From Amaurobius ferox (lineage: Eukaryota > Arthropoda > Arachnida > Araneae > Amaurobiidae): a stretch of 64,000 nt of DNA. The notes under the pieces were generated by a model. It made no database searches. It was not told the origin of the DNA and saw only the letters and a program-made list of their open reading frames with translations. The position numbers and the translations under genes were made by a program. How positions within the stretch are numbered: position 1 is the first letter of the stretch; every line of letters begins with the position of its first letter. The stretch lies in assembly GCA_951213105.1 (NCBI GenBank), contig OX578137.1, forward strand, positions 54,267,236 to 54,331,235, written 5' to 3'. This document shows positions 1 through 11,146 of this stretch, one piece after another.

Positions 1-900
1 ATCATTATTTCTAACATTACAAAATACTATTATTTTACTTCAGACACTTATTAATTAACGAAATGTAATACCAGAATTAGTAATAATTGGTTGGAATACT
101 TAGTGGGACAACTTAACAATCTAATTAGTGAAATTCGGTTAATTTTAATATCCTCACATAGTCAATAAAAGTATAGTACCTGATGAGGTCTTTTCACACA
201 TGTCGAGTGAGCGCATTAAGAATCTCCTCACATAATTCCATATCTGAATCACAAGATGTAAATTTAAAGTTCTCTTATAGGCAGTCCAGCGTATAAGGCA
301 CTCATACAAAATCCTACTGAGAAAAAACTACTGCTTGTTCTTAAACCTCTCGCATCTCCATCACTAGCTATATCTATCTGTGTAACTGATTCTCCAATAA
401 TGGGAATGAATGAATGAATGAATGAATGTCGCCTTTTACCGTGGTTCTATATATGTATATACTTTTTCTCCTGCCATTCCACGTGCCACACATTTCTGGT
501 ATGCCGACTTTCTGGCTTCCGCCCGATCCATATTTCTCTTTTCAATCCGGCTTTTGACTAGGAATGTAAACTTCTTGTCTGCGTTCTTCGACTATTACCC
601 GTGTTTGATAAAATATTAATATTTTTGATTTCTGGCATTACAGAAGTTTTATCTATAAAATCATCCATTTTCACACACGCTTAGTGAAGGAAAAACGGCT
701 AGTTGACACTAAACGCGACACTAATAACAGTCCTAAATATCAAAAAATCGTTTAAAATAAAATCATAAAAATTGCACATATTTTATAGTTTTAATAGCAG
801 GGAAATTGGGGTATGCAAAATAATATTTTTATTTCCGATCATTCTATGTTGCCTTATTTTCAGATATTTTAATATAAATTTATATTACTTATAAAAAATA
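1..900. other. AT-rich sequence, no gene seen
   Basis: Anonymous AT-rich DNA. The only structure seen is a short GAAT tetranucleotide run at about 407-428. The 65-codon reading frame starting beside it shows no recognisable domain and I do not call it. Confidence 0.6.
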
Positions 901-959
901 TTTTTGATAGTTTGATTAGAAGATAAGCTGGCACATGATTTCGATATTTGAAGGGAAAA

Positions 960-1330
960 TACTCTAGCATGCCAATATTCGTCAAATATTGAGCCAATAG
1001 TATAAATACCAATGCTGGGGAACCAATATTGACTAATTATTGGCATTATGACATTACGCCAATATTTGCATTACGCGGGAAATATTTCAATATTTGGAAT
1101 ATATTGGTAAATATTATTAATTAAACGTAGGGTATATATTGGCGTGTCAATATTAGCAACAAAATTCCAGACATTATTGGACCAATATTAGCAGCAAAAT
1201 TCCAGACATTATTGGACCAATATCAGCAGCAAAATTTAAGACATTATTGGACCAATATTGAATGTAAATATTGGCACAATATTATCAAAATGTCCATATT
1301 TTCATATAGGCCAACAATTGGGCCTATATT
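960..1330. repeat. CCAATATT-rich block with 35-bp tandem repeats
   Basis: The words CCAATATT and AATATTGG recur many times through this block. At 1149-1253 there are three head-to-tail units of 35 bp (starts at 1149, 1184 and 1219), containing the shared words AGCAGCAAAATT and ACATTATTGGACC, and a fourth unit begins and decays at 1254. The word is nearly its own reverse complement, so the block reads similarly on both strands. No coding frame is associated. Confidence 0.75.
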
Positions 1331-2179
1331 GGATGCCAACAGTTTCATGCTGTAAAGGTATTACTATGGTTACAATTGGAACCAATAATAATAAAAAATA
1401 AATTATAAAATATAAAAAAATTATATGTTACAATTATAAATAAAAAACCCAAGAACAGTTGGTTGTACCCCAATAGAGTTAGTTAATCTACCAGTAGAGT
1501 TAAATAAGAAAATTCAGGATATGTATTTCTGTACACAATAGTAGAAAAACGAATTTTATTTTATATGTCTAGCCGTTATCCAGTTCCAACTGGAAGAATG
1601 TTGGAACAGAAAGTTTAATATCTATAAAATATTCCAACAAAATTGCGAGATTTTCAATTCTCATAGATTCAGTCCACCATATGTGCGAAGTTTCAACTTT
1701 CTACCGTTAGCACTGCCGTAAATGTATAATCTTAGTCAGTCCCACTCAGCTATATGATATAGGTAAATGCACATAAATAAATTACAACCAGAATATTAAT
1801 CAACTTTCTAATTTGTTAAGAGAATAAAACAGTGATTAACTTTGTTACTCCTTATAGATTGATGTGATATATTTACTATTTCTATCGCTTATTTCTAATG
1901 GAAAAATTTTGATGTGTGTTATGTGACGATCGTATTTTTTTTTTGGGGGGGGGAGGGATCTATACAGTTTCGATAGATTAATCGAATACAGTTTATTTCG
2001 TCAGAAACGGACCACAAACCACCACGATATCGACGATGGAATGTTTGAATGTGACGTTTGCAGTTACTGAGTTGTTGGCAGTTCGCAGCCACCATAAGGG
2101 ATCATCGTAAGCATTAAGCGCATACCGCGTAGTGCGAATATTAATACTTTCAGATCTAAAATTTTACACTTTCGAACAT
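1331..2179. other. AT-rich sequence, no gene seen
   Basis: No domain-bearing reading frame, RNA gene or repeat was recognised. There is a homopolymer junction of T run followed by G run near 1930-1957. Confidence 0.55.
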
Positions 2180-2296
2180 ACCTCCCCCACTGGGTACCGG
2201 TCTAAATTGGGTGGCACTTCCCGGCCGTCCAAACGGTTACCTTACACCTTTCTGGTAGGTCGGACGGTCTGGGTCTCAACAATAACACTTTTTAAC
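2180..2296 (+). mobile_element. 5'-truncated tRNA-derived SINE fragment
   Basis: This is the 3' body of the SINE seen complete at 33816-34103. The shared stretch runs from CCCCCACTGGG through GGTGGCACTTCCCGG and CCTTACACCTTTCTGGTAGG to the end, followed by a short CAA-type tail (CAACAATAACA). The tRNA-like head is missing, as expected for a 5'-truncated retroposon. A 76-codon frame crosses it but is only a translation of the SINE body. Confidence 0.8.
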
Positions 2297-2388
2297 ATAA
2301 TTGTTATAATATACACTATAGTTTTAATTGTATATATAACCAAACGGATAATTACATATTGAGTTCAGCAGATACGTTTAGTCAGATT

Positions 2389-2526
2389 ATGTCAAAAATA
2401 CAATTTAACGGTGACGAATTTTGGAAAAATCACTTAACTCTTAGAGATATTAGTCAATCTACAAAGTTCTATAAACGTTGCAAAACTCGCCGCAAAGATC
2501 AAGAAACCCATATCTTTAAATTATAA
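2389..2526 (+). CDS. short unrecognised open frame (45 aa)
   Basis: ATG to TAA frame of 45 codons just downstream of the SINE fragment. The predicted peptide is polar and basic, with two Trp/Phe-containing stretches, and has no signal peptide, membrane segment or motif I recognise. It may equally be chance or a remnant of a decayed transposon. It is listed only because it is open and less low-complexity than its surroundings. Confidence 0.1.
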   Translation: MSKIQFNGDEFWKNHLTLRDISQSTKFYKRCKTRRKDQETHIFKL

Positions 2527-3062
2527 TAGTTTTTTTTTGCGTATTTATAACAATATGATTATCACCTCCGTGTTTCATTCCCATCGCATTTCTTTTAGGA
2601 TTTACGCTGTACCCTACGCCCTGAGATGTTTCACATAAAAAACCAAGGAAAATTATACAATAGAATCATTAGAAAAGTTACCAATTCTGATAGAGTTAAG
2701 AGTTTCCTAATTTACGCCTATTCTGATAAAGTTAATAATTTCATTCTGATTCGGTGTATAGTTTAATCCATCTGCTTTTAGGATATCGTACATAAAGCGA
2801 AAATAACCCGTCTAAAAACCCGCGATCCCATGTGTGAAAAAATCGTATCCTAACCTAATTCTCTACAGTACAGACAACTTTCTATCCATTTAACTTCTGG
2901 ACGATAATATTGTCTTCTGCAGATGAATTGGACCTTGCATTTAATTTCATCAGATTTCAGATGGAAAATAATAATAACATACATAAATAATACCAGTTTT
3001 ACCATAAATAATAACAGCTTTATAAAGTCTTTTAAAATTAGTAATTTTGAGAAAACTGATAA
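2527..3062. other. AT-rich sequence, no gene seen
   Basis: Overlapping reading frames occur on both strands at 2850-3231, but their composition is that of AT-rich random translation (Ile, Asn, Leu, Ser). No feature is supported. Confidence 0.45.
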
Positions 3063-3320
3063 CATGTATCTACATGTAAGAAGTTTGATCAAATCATCTT
3101 CTCGTCTAACCACATTAATATCGATATTATTACGAATACAGAACGTGGAATCATTATTAAAATGTGTAGGTCTTGGTCGATTGACCTTTGCAACAAATTC
3201 GATAAACTTGGAAATAAAGTCAAATTGGTGAAGGTCTGGGAATTTTTAGAAATTTATACATTGGTTAAGAATTACACAAGTTACGTGATTCCCCTTGAAC
3301 TTTTCGCAAAGTGTATATAA
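3063..3320 (+). other. exon-like open frame without upstream ATG
   Basis: An 85-codon frame opens after a TAA and ends at TAA 3318-3320. Its only in-frame ATG is at 3162, giving 52 codons. The translation is more protein-like than its neighbours, with several Lys/Val/Leu/Trp-containing amphipathic stretches and four Cys, but no family was recognised. It could be a degraded transposon segment, an isolated exon or chance. No convincing splice sites were identified. Confidence 0.15.
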
Positions 3321-3336
3321 GATAATCATCGTTCAG

Positions 3337-3566
3337 CTAGAGATTATTGGGCGTTGACATGATATGAGAAAAGTGAATTGGAAATACGTCGGCGGCTTGA
3401 GACATTAATTGGGCTTTTAATTGCTGTTTTGTGACTTTGTAAGATAAGTTTTCTCCGTACGCATATTGATGCCTTAAATAAACGTTCTGGTTATCCAGAT
3501 ATTCAGACTCATCCGTATATCTTGTGAATACAACCACGATTCCTGAGGCTACGCCGTAACAATATA
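3337..3566 (-). other. minus-strand open frame next to MITE end
   Basis: A 108-codon frame spans 3337-3663, but its first ~32 codons lie inside the adjoining inverted-repeat element. Only the part below 3567 is flanking DNA. That part encodes about 75 residues of good complexity, rich in Tyr, Gln and His. I recognise no domain. It could be a last exon or an ancient transposase remnant interrupted by the element. Confidence 0.15.
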
Positions 3567-5093
3567 CATGGTGTTCCAAACAGATGTAAACGCGCTTTAA
3601 TTCTTTACCTGTTGGAGATAAGTGGGCAATGTAAACTGAAAAAATGTTAAAGAAAGGTAGCAATTAAAACTACGTTAATGAAATAGTCCTCCCATTAATT
3701 TTCAAAAAGTTACACTTTTTAAGTTTTTATACGATCCCATTAGACAAATTTGGTCAATCTGAAAATTTTAATTTGTAAAGCAGCAAGATCATTAAAACAC
3801 CCGCATATCTGTATCATTAAAATTGAGCGAGTTATATTTAATTGAAAATTGAATATTGTGAATGGGGACCATATATCAAATTAGAAATGTAAATTTGTAA
3901 CATATCACAAAAAAGATAAAACTGGATGATAATACGTAGGATACCCATCCGCTTAGTTAATACCGCTGCTTCATATGATCTCCGTATGACATTTTTCCGA
4001 ATTCCGCGTTGGCTCACGATGCAATCACAGATTCTTAAGTACTTTTCACATTGAGACATGTCATTTTTTTATTTCAAACAATTAAAATAAATATTACCTT
4101 ATTTTTGATCTAAACAATTTCCATCATCAATTTGTCTATGATCACTATTTTTACTGATGAAACAGTCCTTCACATGGTACGTAAAAGTGGCATAAGTCAG
4201 ATATTTCCATTATCATAATTCAGTTGATTTTAAAGATATGCATTTTTTGTTGTTGAAGATATGTGGGCAATGTAAATTTTCAAAAATGTCGAAAGTAAGG
4301 TAGGACATAAGACTAGGTTAATCAAATAGTCCTCCCATTAATTTTCAAAAAGTTACACATTTTAAATTTTTACACGACCCCTTAGACTTATTTGGTCAAT
4401 CAGAAAATTTTTATTTTGAATGCAACAAAATCGTTAAAAAAGCCGCTTATCTGTATCTTTAAAATGAACTGAATTATGATAAAGGAAATAATCTGACTTA
4501 TGCCACGTTTCTGTACCATGTGCAAGGCTATTTCATCAGCGAATATAGGGATCATAAACAAATTGACGATAGAAATTGTTTAGATCATAAATACGTTTAT
4601 ATGTGTCAAAATTTTTTATTACAAATGCATCTAAATAAAGCATTACACAGACAGAGATCATATAAAACAGTGGTACTCAACTACGTGGTTGGAGCATATA
4701 ATTAAAATATGCATATATTGATCTTTCTTGTGATACGTCACAAATTTACATTTCTAATTTAATATATGGCCCCATTCACAATGTTTAATTTTCAATTAGA
4801 TATAACTCGCTCAATTTTAAAGATACAGATATGATGGGTTTTTTTTCAGTGTTGCATTAAAAATAAAAATATTCATGTTGCATTAAAAATAAAAATATTC
4901 CGATTGACCAAATTTGTCTAAGGGGGTCGTATAAAAATTTAAAAGTTTAACTTTTTGAAAATTAATGGGACGGCTATTTCATTAACGTAGTCTTATTTCC
5001 TACCTTTCTTTCAACATTTTTTCAATTTGCATTGTCCACTTATCTCCAAAAGGTAAAGCATTAAACGCGTTTCAATCATTTTGGGACACCCTG
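3567..5093. mobile_element. long folded inverted-repeat (mariner-MITE-like) element
   Basis: The left arm (3567-3935) and right arm (4713-5093) are diverged inverted repeats of about 370 bp. The right end, read on the minus strand, starts CAGGGTGTCCCAAAA, a terminus common among Tc1/mariner-superfamily MITEs. The left end is a mutated version starting CATGGTGTTCCAAA and preceded by TA. Inside is a second inverted pair (4095-4215 against 4480-4595) and, at the centre (4246-4470), a third copy of the terminal arm in left-arm orientation. The short frames inside are repeat translation. Nested insertion or recombination between copies could explain the three-copy layout. Confidence 0.7.
4853..4910. 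repeat. two-unit 29-bp tandem repeat
   Basis: The phrase GTTGCATTAAAAATAAAAAT is repeated twice head-to-tail within the right arm of the folded element. The left arm carries a single equivalent, so the duplication arose after the arms separated. Confidence 0.7.
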
Positions 5094-6037
5094 AATTTAT
5101 CTGCTAAGACCTTTTTTGTGTGTTTCAGGTGTACTTCACAAATGTTTTTATATTATTTTGCACGAACGAAAGTCTAACATAAAGCCATCTTGATGTGTTT
5201 AATATTATAATATTAGACACATAAAATAAATACATTCTTGCTGAAACAAAATTTTATAATTGCATTATTTTCTTAGGAAATGGAAGTTTTTATAGTATAA
5301 CAATGTTTATAATTAGCAGATAATAGTACCACTTATCTTCGAAACGTTTGTATATCAATGTTCAACAATGATTGTATATCAACGTTTCGAATTAATGACC
5401 TTCTTCTGTAAACAAAAGTTTATACTATTTGTGTAGGAAGCGCAATTCCTTTCTGATTACAAATAATTATTTAAAGTACTCTATCAATACCAAGTGTTAC
5501 CTCTCATATAAAACATAAATGAGAAATGATGAAATAGAAAATAAAACTGTAAGAATAAAAAACTAGCCAAGAAGTTTCTTTCTGATGTCTTGGTGGGAGA
5601 AATGATTTCTTGTTTTTGTCTTTAGATAAAGCCTCAAATACAAGAATAAGGGGACACACAGTAATATATTATAAATATAAACCATGTATGTAAATAGTGA
5701 ATTGAAATGTATTCTACAATAATAAAGCTAGTTATCTAAATATTTATCTGCCTCATAGAGGAAATTTTAAGCAATTCACAGCCACGACACATTTTAATAT
5801 AGGTGTTCCTCGGCTACTGAGAGGAAACTCTTCATCGAAATCATTTTAATTCAAATTAGTTTTTTAGTTAATAAATGTTAAAACAGCATTTTGCGGGATT
5901 TTCGTACAAATCGGTTTCTTAGCGATTGAAAATATCACCACAGAATTTTACATCTTAGCAACAACGGAATAATAAAAAATATATTTCAAACAAATGTCGA
6001 CCGGTATTCATACTAATAAGAGACGAAATTTTGTGAA

Positions 6038-6079
<42 letters not shown>

Positions 6080-6156
6080 TATAAAGAAATTGAATTATCA
6101 GAAATAAATGTGTTATAGTAATGTTTGCGCAAAGCAGCAAGAGGTACCATACACCA
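5094..6156. other. AT-rich sequence, no gene seen; TA microsatellite
   Basis: No domain-bearing frame or dispersed repeat was recognised. A TA dinucleotide run lies at about 6043-6070. Confidence 0.5.
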
Positions 6157-6926
6157 TATATTGAAAAAATTAAAAGATAAAAAGTGAATAAACATTGAAA
6201 AAATGAAGGATGGCTTAGCAAAAACCTTACTTTATGGCGGTAAGGGGTTGTGACCTTACTCCCCAGTTCAACGAGCTCGTCATAATCGCCGCGGCCTGTC
6301 ACTCCTGGTCGCCAGCTATAATAAAAAGAACTATTAAAGAAGAGCATCTACGTATTAATTTTGATCAAGAATTTTTAAAGCAAGCATATTTTCAAAAATA
6401 TCCAATATCTTTTATGCTTAAAAATATTGATAATTTATACAGAACCAATTTGGCATATGGTGTAAGGCTCAAATCATTTTTGTGTTCAATTAGAGAAAAA
6501 AATTTCGAATCATTCATATGACAGGACCGCACAGCGATCAAAGGACCGCAGCTCACTGATACGTTGCTATATACCTTTCACTTGAGTCAGCAGTTTTGTT
6601 GGCTATTTTTGCTGTGTTATTGCTCTCGTCCTCGTTTCTATTCTCGTACTTGGTCTCGTGAAAATTTTTATTGTCACTCCGGAGGTTGGCTTGAGCCAAA
6701 GCTGGCGACCAGGAGTGAAAGGCCGCGGCGATTATGACGAGCTCGTTGAACTCGGGAGTAAGGTCACAACCCCTTACCGCCATAACCCTTTATGTCCCAA
6801 ATTATGATATTTTTAGAAAACTTGTGCAATATATTTTTTTATGCTTAATTTAACTGTAGAAAGACACACAAAAATTGAGATTCATTTACAATAATTATTT
6901 TTATTGTAATAACACAGAATATTACA

Positions 6927-6944
6927 CGGGACTTTAAAGTCCCG
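6927..6944. repeat. subterminal palindrome of piggyBac element
   Basis: A perfect 18-bp palindrome, CGGGACTTTAAAGTCCCG, about 140 bp inside one end. The same core recurs near the opposite end, suggesting a transposase-binding or structural site of the family. That role is inferred. Confidence 0.7.
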
Positions 6945-7038
6945 TCGGGATTTATGTTCATTACATTGCCATTACATCCATTAGTATGAAGAAGAAAAAA
7001 TATTAAATATAAATGAAAAGTAATATATTTTTATACAA

Positions 7039-8759
7039 TTAATTATGGTATTGATAAAAGCAGTTCTTTTTTTCATTAACACAAAGAAATACTTTGCATA
7101 ATGTGCACTGAGAATGTGGTCGTGACTCAATTTTTTTCGAAGCACAAAACTCACACCGTCCTCTATTTTTTACAAATACTGGCCAATGTGCATTGTTTTG
7201 TTGTCTTATGTCATCAGAAACAGAAAAATTTGCTATCTTGCGTTTATTTGGGGGTGGTAAATCACTTATCTCTCCAGCATCTGATCTAGGTCTTCCCTTT
7301 TTCTTCGAAGACACTTTTGACATTGCTATTAGACCTTGTGTTACCCTTCGTTTGTATTCTAGAAGAGGTATTTTATCCTGTATGTCACAGTAGCAAATAT
7401 ACGAGTTTACTATTGCAATTTCTATAATACCGAAAAAAAGACGATGCCACCACTTTTTTGCCTTTCTATAGTGATTTTAGCATGTCACTTTTATCCACGC
7501 CTCCCATATGACTGTTATAATCTCTTACTATTGTAGGAGCTGATATATCCATAATTGAACCATCTTTTTGTTTTCTTTGAATTTTACAAATTTCAGTTCC
7601 ATGGTAATTGGACAAAAAAAAACACAGCGGTTGTCTTTCCATTTGAAGTATGAAATTCCTTGGTCTGTTATGCGACAGTCAAAATCACCCCTTTTCAAAG
7701 CTTTGTCTACTGCAAGAGACGGTAAACCTTTACGATTACTTTGTACAGTTACACATGCATATATACCAACAGATTTTAGATATTCATACAATTCCACAGA
7801 GGAAAAAAAGCTATCCATCATTATGATGTGATTTTTATTTACAAGAGATTTGGTTAATTTCTGAACTATACTCCCTCCTAGACCAAATCTTTTGAATTCT
7901 GAATAATCTTTTCCCTGATATACTTCAAATTCATACATGTAACCTGACATATCTGAACGACACCATAGTTTGTATCCTCTTTTTATTGGTTTTTTAGGAT
8001 TGTACTGTTTGAGCGTCGAGCGTCCTTTGAATAATATCAAGCTTTCGTCTTTACTTTGTGTTTGATGAGGCATTCTCAGTGATTGAAAATTTTTATTTAG
8101 TTTATCCATAAGTGGTCTAATTTTATACAGTCTATCAGTATTTTGCTTTGGTATTACTTCATTGTCATTTACATGCAAGTTACCTAATATCTGGAAATAC
8201 CTATTTCGTGAAAGAGTATCAGGAACAACAGGTACAGAATAATCTATATCACTGCTCCAATAATTTCGTACTCGAGGTAAACGGTGGTAGCTAAATAGCA
8301 TATTTAGTCCCAAAAATCCATAAAATTCCTCTTTAAAAATAGGCTTTATATTCCTTTGTTTTTGATTTGAATAGAGGTTTGTTTGAAATACAATATTACT
8401 TATAATTTCATCGTCTAAAAATGTTAAAAAAAATCGGTAGGCAATGTTTTACCTTCGAAAGATGATGCACATGTTCCATGAGATAAGCTAAATAGAGGGA
8501 TAGTTGATGTACAATCTCTTTTCTTCCAAATTCTTTTTGGTGTCATTTCTTCACTTTCAGTGTCTTCACTTGAATCGCTTTCAAAGTCTGAAATTTTATG
8601 AATGTTTGTCGCATTCAAACTTTGATTATTTGTTTTATTTTGTTCTGGTGAATCTTCGTCAGAACTACTATCCTCTTCTGATGTTTCAACATCAGATGGT
8701 AATTCGTCCCAGATAATTTTAATTTCTTCCGGCGTCAAGCCTTTTCTTCGTCTATACAT
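7039..8759 (-). pseudogene. piggyBac transposase, three frameshifts
   Basis: Three frames together cover a DDE_Tnp_1_7-type transposase. The N-terminal piece starts at ATG 8757-8759, is acidic and Ser/Asp/Glu-rich, and stops at 8424. The core piece is 8313-7528, and the C-terminal piece is 7323-7039. The core shows the first catalytic Asp in SKDESLILFKGR and the second in MMDSFFSS. The third (GGVDKSD) lies downstream in a shifted frame near 7500. The C-terminus has a Cys-rich zinc-binding motif CEFC..C..C. Breaks are a one-base loss in the poly-A/T run at about 8426-8433, a one-base loss at about 7565-7569, and a shift near 7470. Two breaks sit in homopolymers, so decay is recent or partly sequencing error. 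No intact protein is encoded as written. Confidence 0.9.
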
Positions 8760-8979
8760 TATTCTAAAAAAACAGAAATCGAAAGTATTTTGTAAAAGGG
8801 AGAAAAACTCTAAAAATTTGTAAATACTCAAAGACAAAACAAAAAACCATTAAGAAATGCAATACTTCAGGATAATTGAATATATTCAAGTGCTAAAAAT
8901 AAATTATAATAAAATGCAATAACAAAAATCCATTTCAAAAAAAAATTATTCATTTTTCACCAGGACCTTTATGACCCAA

Positions 8980-9360
8980 CGGGACTTCAAAGTCCCGAAA
9001 GAACAATAACAGGTCGTGTTAGAAAATTTTCACTGAATTGGTTATATTTCGAATTAAAATTTCAAGAAAGTTCGTGAAGAATAGGTAAAAAAAATATAAA
9101 GTACTTACCAATCAATATTCTGTTGTTGCGAAGCTTGGAAGTACGTCAATAGCTTTCTAGCAAAATGGCCATTCAAACTGAGCGTATGACGAAATTGTTC
9201 ACCCATATCCATGCGGAACAAACCGTTTATATAGTGCTGCTTTCTACTGATCATTAGAAGAAGGTTTAAATGAAAGAACTTTAAAAGTCCCGTTGGAATT
9301 CATGGAAGACTTTTAATTTTATTTGACTTTATATTAATTGGGACTTACAAGTCCCGTCGG
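8980..9360. repeat. cluster of subterminal GGGACTT/AAGTCCC repeats
   Basis: A palindrome CGGGACTTCAAAGTCCCG is at 8980-8997, a half-type copy at about 9277-9295, and GGGACTTACAAGTCCCGTCGG at 9340-9360, immediately inside the piggyBac end. With 6927-6944 this gives one copy near one end and three near the other, an asymmetric subterminal arrangement. Confidence 0.7.
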
Positions 9361-9443
9361 AGCATAAAGGGATAAAGTAAGCTTTTTGCTAAGCCATCCT
9401 TCATTTTTTCAATGTTTATTCACTTTTTATCTTTTAATTTTTT

Positions 9444-9488
<45 letters not shown>

Positions 9489-9489
<1 letters not shown>

Positions 9490-11146
9490 TTTTTCGTGAA
9501 TTGAAGTCGTAAACTATGTATTTCCGTCCTTGCGCAACGGACAACTACGCCTTTTGGAAAACAGTCCATCAAATAAGAAGTTGAAGGACCAACCAAATCA
9601 CGGAGAAGGACTTGCCCAAAACAATGGTGCAATTTACTTTGAAATTTAGATAGATGAATTTAGGATAGACGAACGTGACAGCAAAAAATAAGGACGTGGG
9701 AGAGTAAATAGTAGTCTTGAGAGTTTAGTGATGGAAGACCAAGCTGATGAAAATATCACATACCTCACCAAACGTGCAAATTATGTGCTGACTTCTATAT
9801 AACCGTTAGTCAAATTACTTTAGCAATAATTTTGGTTATAATTCGGAACTTCTAGTTTGATATTTTGAAAAAAGTAATGATAAACATTTAAAATAGCTCA
9901 TCTCTCCGGTAAGAACACTTAGAATCAAGCTATTAATAAAATAAAGAAATATTTTTAACTGATGTATATTGCTAATTACCATAATGAATAAATAATCGAA
10001 TTAAACTAAAATGGTGTAATTAATCACTACACTGATATGTACTTGTAAGTATATAAGAAGTATATCTGTAGCAGCAATTTGAAGATTTGTATGCATACAC
10101 AGTGTCAATTTCTTCTAAAGTAATAGAAGTAATAATTTTAATAAAGCTACTGCATGCTTTACTTTAATCTAGTTATTTTCAGCACGACTAAGTACTATTA
10201 TATATAGCACAACAATAGGACTATAATTCTTCAAAACATCAAGGATTTCGAATATGTATATCAATGTCACCATTCAAAGGCAACTAACTCAATGCTCACA
10301 TTCCTATTCGAAGCATGGGAATTTCTTCTGAAATGCAGAAATGTATTCCATGTAAAAAGGAAACACAATTTCATTGTGATAACAAAGGACTTCTGCATGT
10401 TCATTCTTAGTGTCATCTATCAGTTACCTACAAAGGATAACGTAAACAGATTTTAAGGATAGAAAAAATCACATATATTGAAGTTACTTAGGGAAATAGC
10501 TTCCAGTTTTCGTCTTAAAAGACAGCAACTCAATCGCGACAATAGAACACCGTAAAACATTATACATTTAAAGATTATTTGCGAGCTTTGCCCTTTATCT
10601 TTTATTTCTGGTACTTTGAGCAAGTTATGTATATATTTCACATGATATATAAGAAATCATTGTTTGATTCGCAAAAAAAAAACCTGCATAAATTTTAAGG
10701 TGAAAAAATTCTAAAATTATTTTAGAAATGGTTAGGTCATAAATAAAGACGTATGCATAGAATTTTTACAGAAGTTTAGTTTAAGTAAATATAATTTTAT
10801 TAATTAATACTAGAATTATGGTTACGATTTTTATACAATTTAACATTTAAATTACCAAACATAAGGCAAGTAGCAGATATGAACAACGTCCCTGCTGATT
10901 AAAAATGTGTTCAAATTTAGGTAATATTTCAGCTTACATTATTATTTTTTGATCTAGTTAAAATTTAATTTAATTAGTCTAAAAGGAAGCTTAAGGATAC
11001 ATGTTATCGCCTTTGAAAATTATTTTCACAAGCAGATCTTAAAATTTGGTCAACTTACACCAAAATAAGGACGCTAGAATCGTAAAGGTTATACCCGTAC
11101 CATCTTTATCGTGTTTCAACAATCTATTAAACACAATAGAAAAATA
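9489..11146. other. AT-rich sequence, no gene seen
   Basis: No coding signature, RNA gene or clear repeat was identified. Frames present are short and of AT-biased composition. Confidence 0.5.

Larger units (their letters stand above)
6786..9371 (-). mobile_element. piggyBac-family DNA transposon, decayed
   Basis: A 2586-bp element begins CCCTTTATG and ends CATAAAGGG, and is bounded by ATAA at 6782-6785 and 9372-9375. The undisrupted sister copy of the target (the other arm of the surrounding inverted repeat, 6230-6240) has a single ATAA at the equivalent place. This proves the ends and the four-base duplication. The element carries a transposase gene on the minus strand with three frameshifts and several CGGGACTT..AAGTCCCG palindromes near the ends. 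Family piggyBac elements normally use TTAA, so ATAA is atypical. Confidence 0.92.
6157..9452. mobile_element. inverted-repeat element, right arm split by piggyBac
   Basis: The left arm 6157-6317 matches, inverted and with few mismatches, the right arm made of 6700-6785 plus 9372-9452. The arms are ~160 bp and include a GC-rich part around the words GACGAGCTCGTTGAACT and AAGGTCACAACCCCTTACCGCC. The original spacer is 6318-6699 (about 380 bp), giving an ancestral element of about 710 bp. Frames starting in each arm (6234 plus strand, 6783 minus strand) share their first residues only because the arms are repeats. I recognise no superfamily; it could be a MITE or foldback element. The right arm ends in a TA microsatellite (about 9449-9488). 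Confidence 0.8.

Noticed and set aside
6234..6783. Paired genes with the same N-terminus (starts at 6234 plus, 6783 minus)
   Set aside because: Both frames begin in the two arms of an inverted repeat, which explains the shared residues; their remainders are unrelated and low in complexity.
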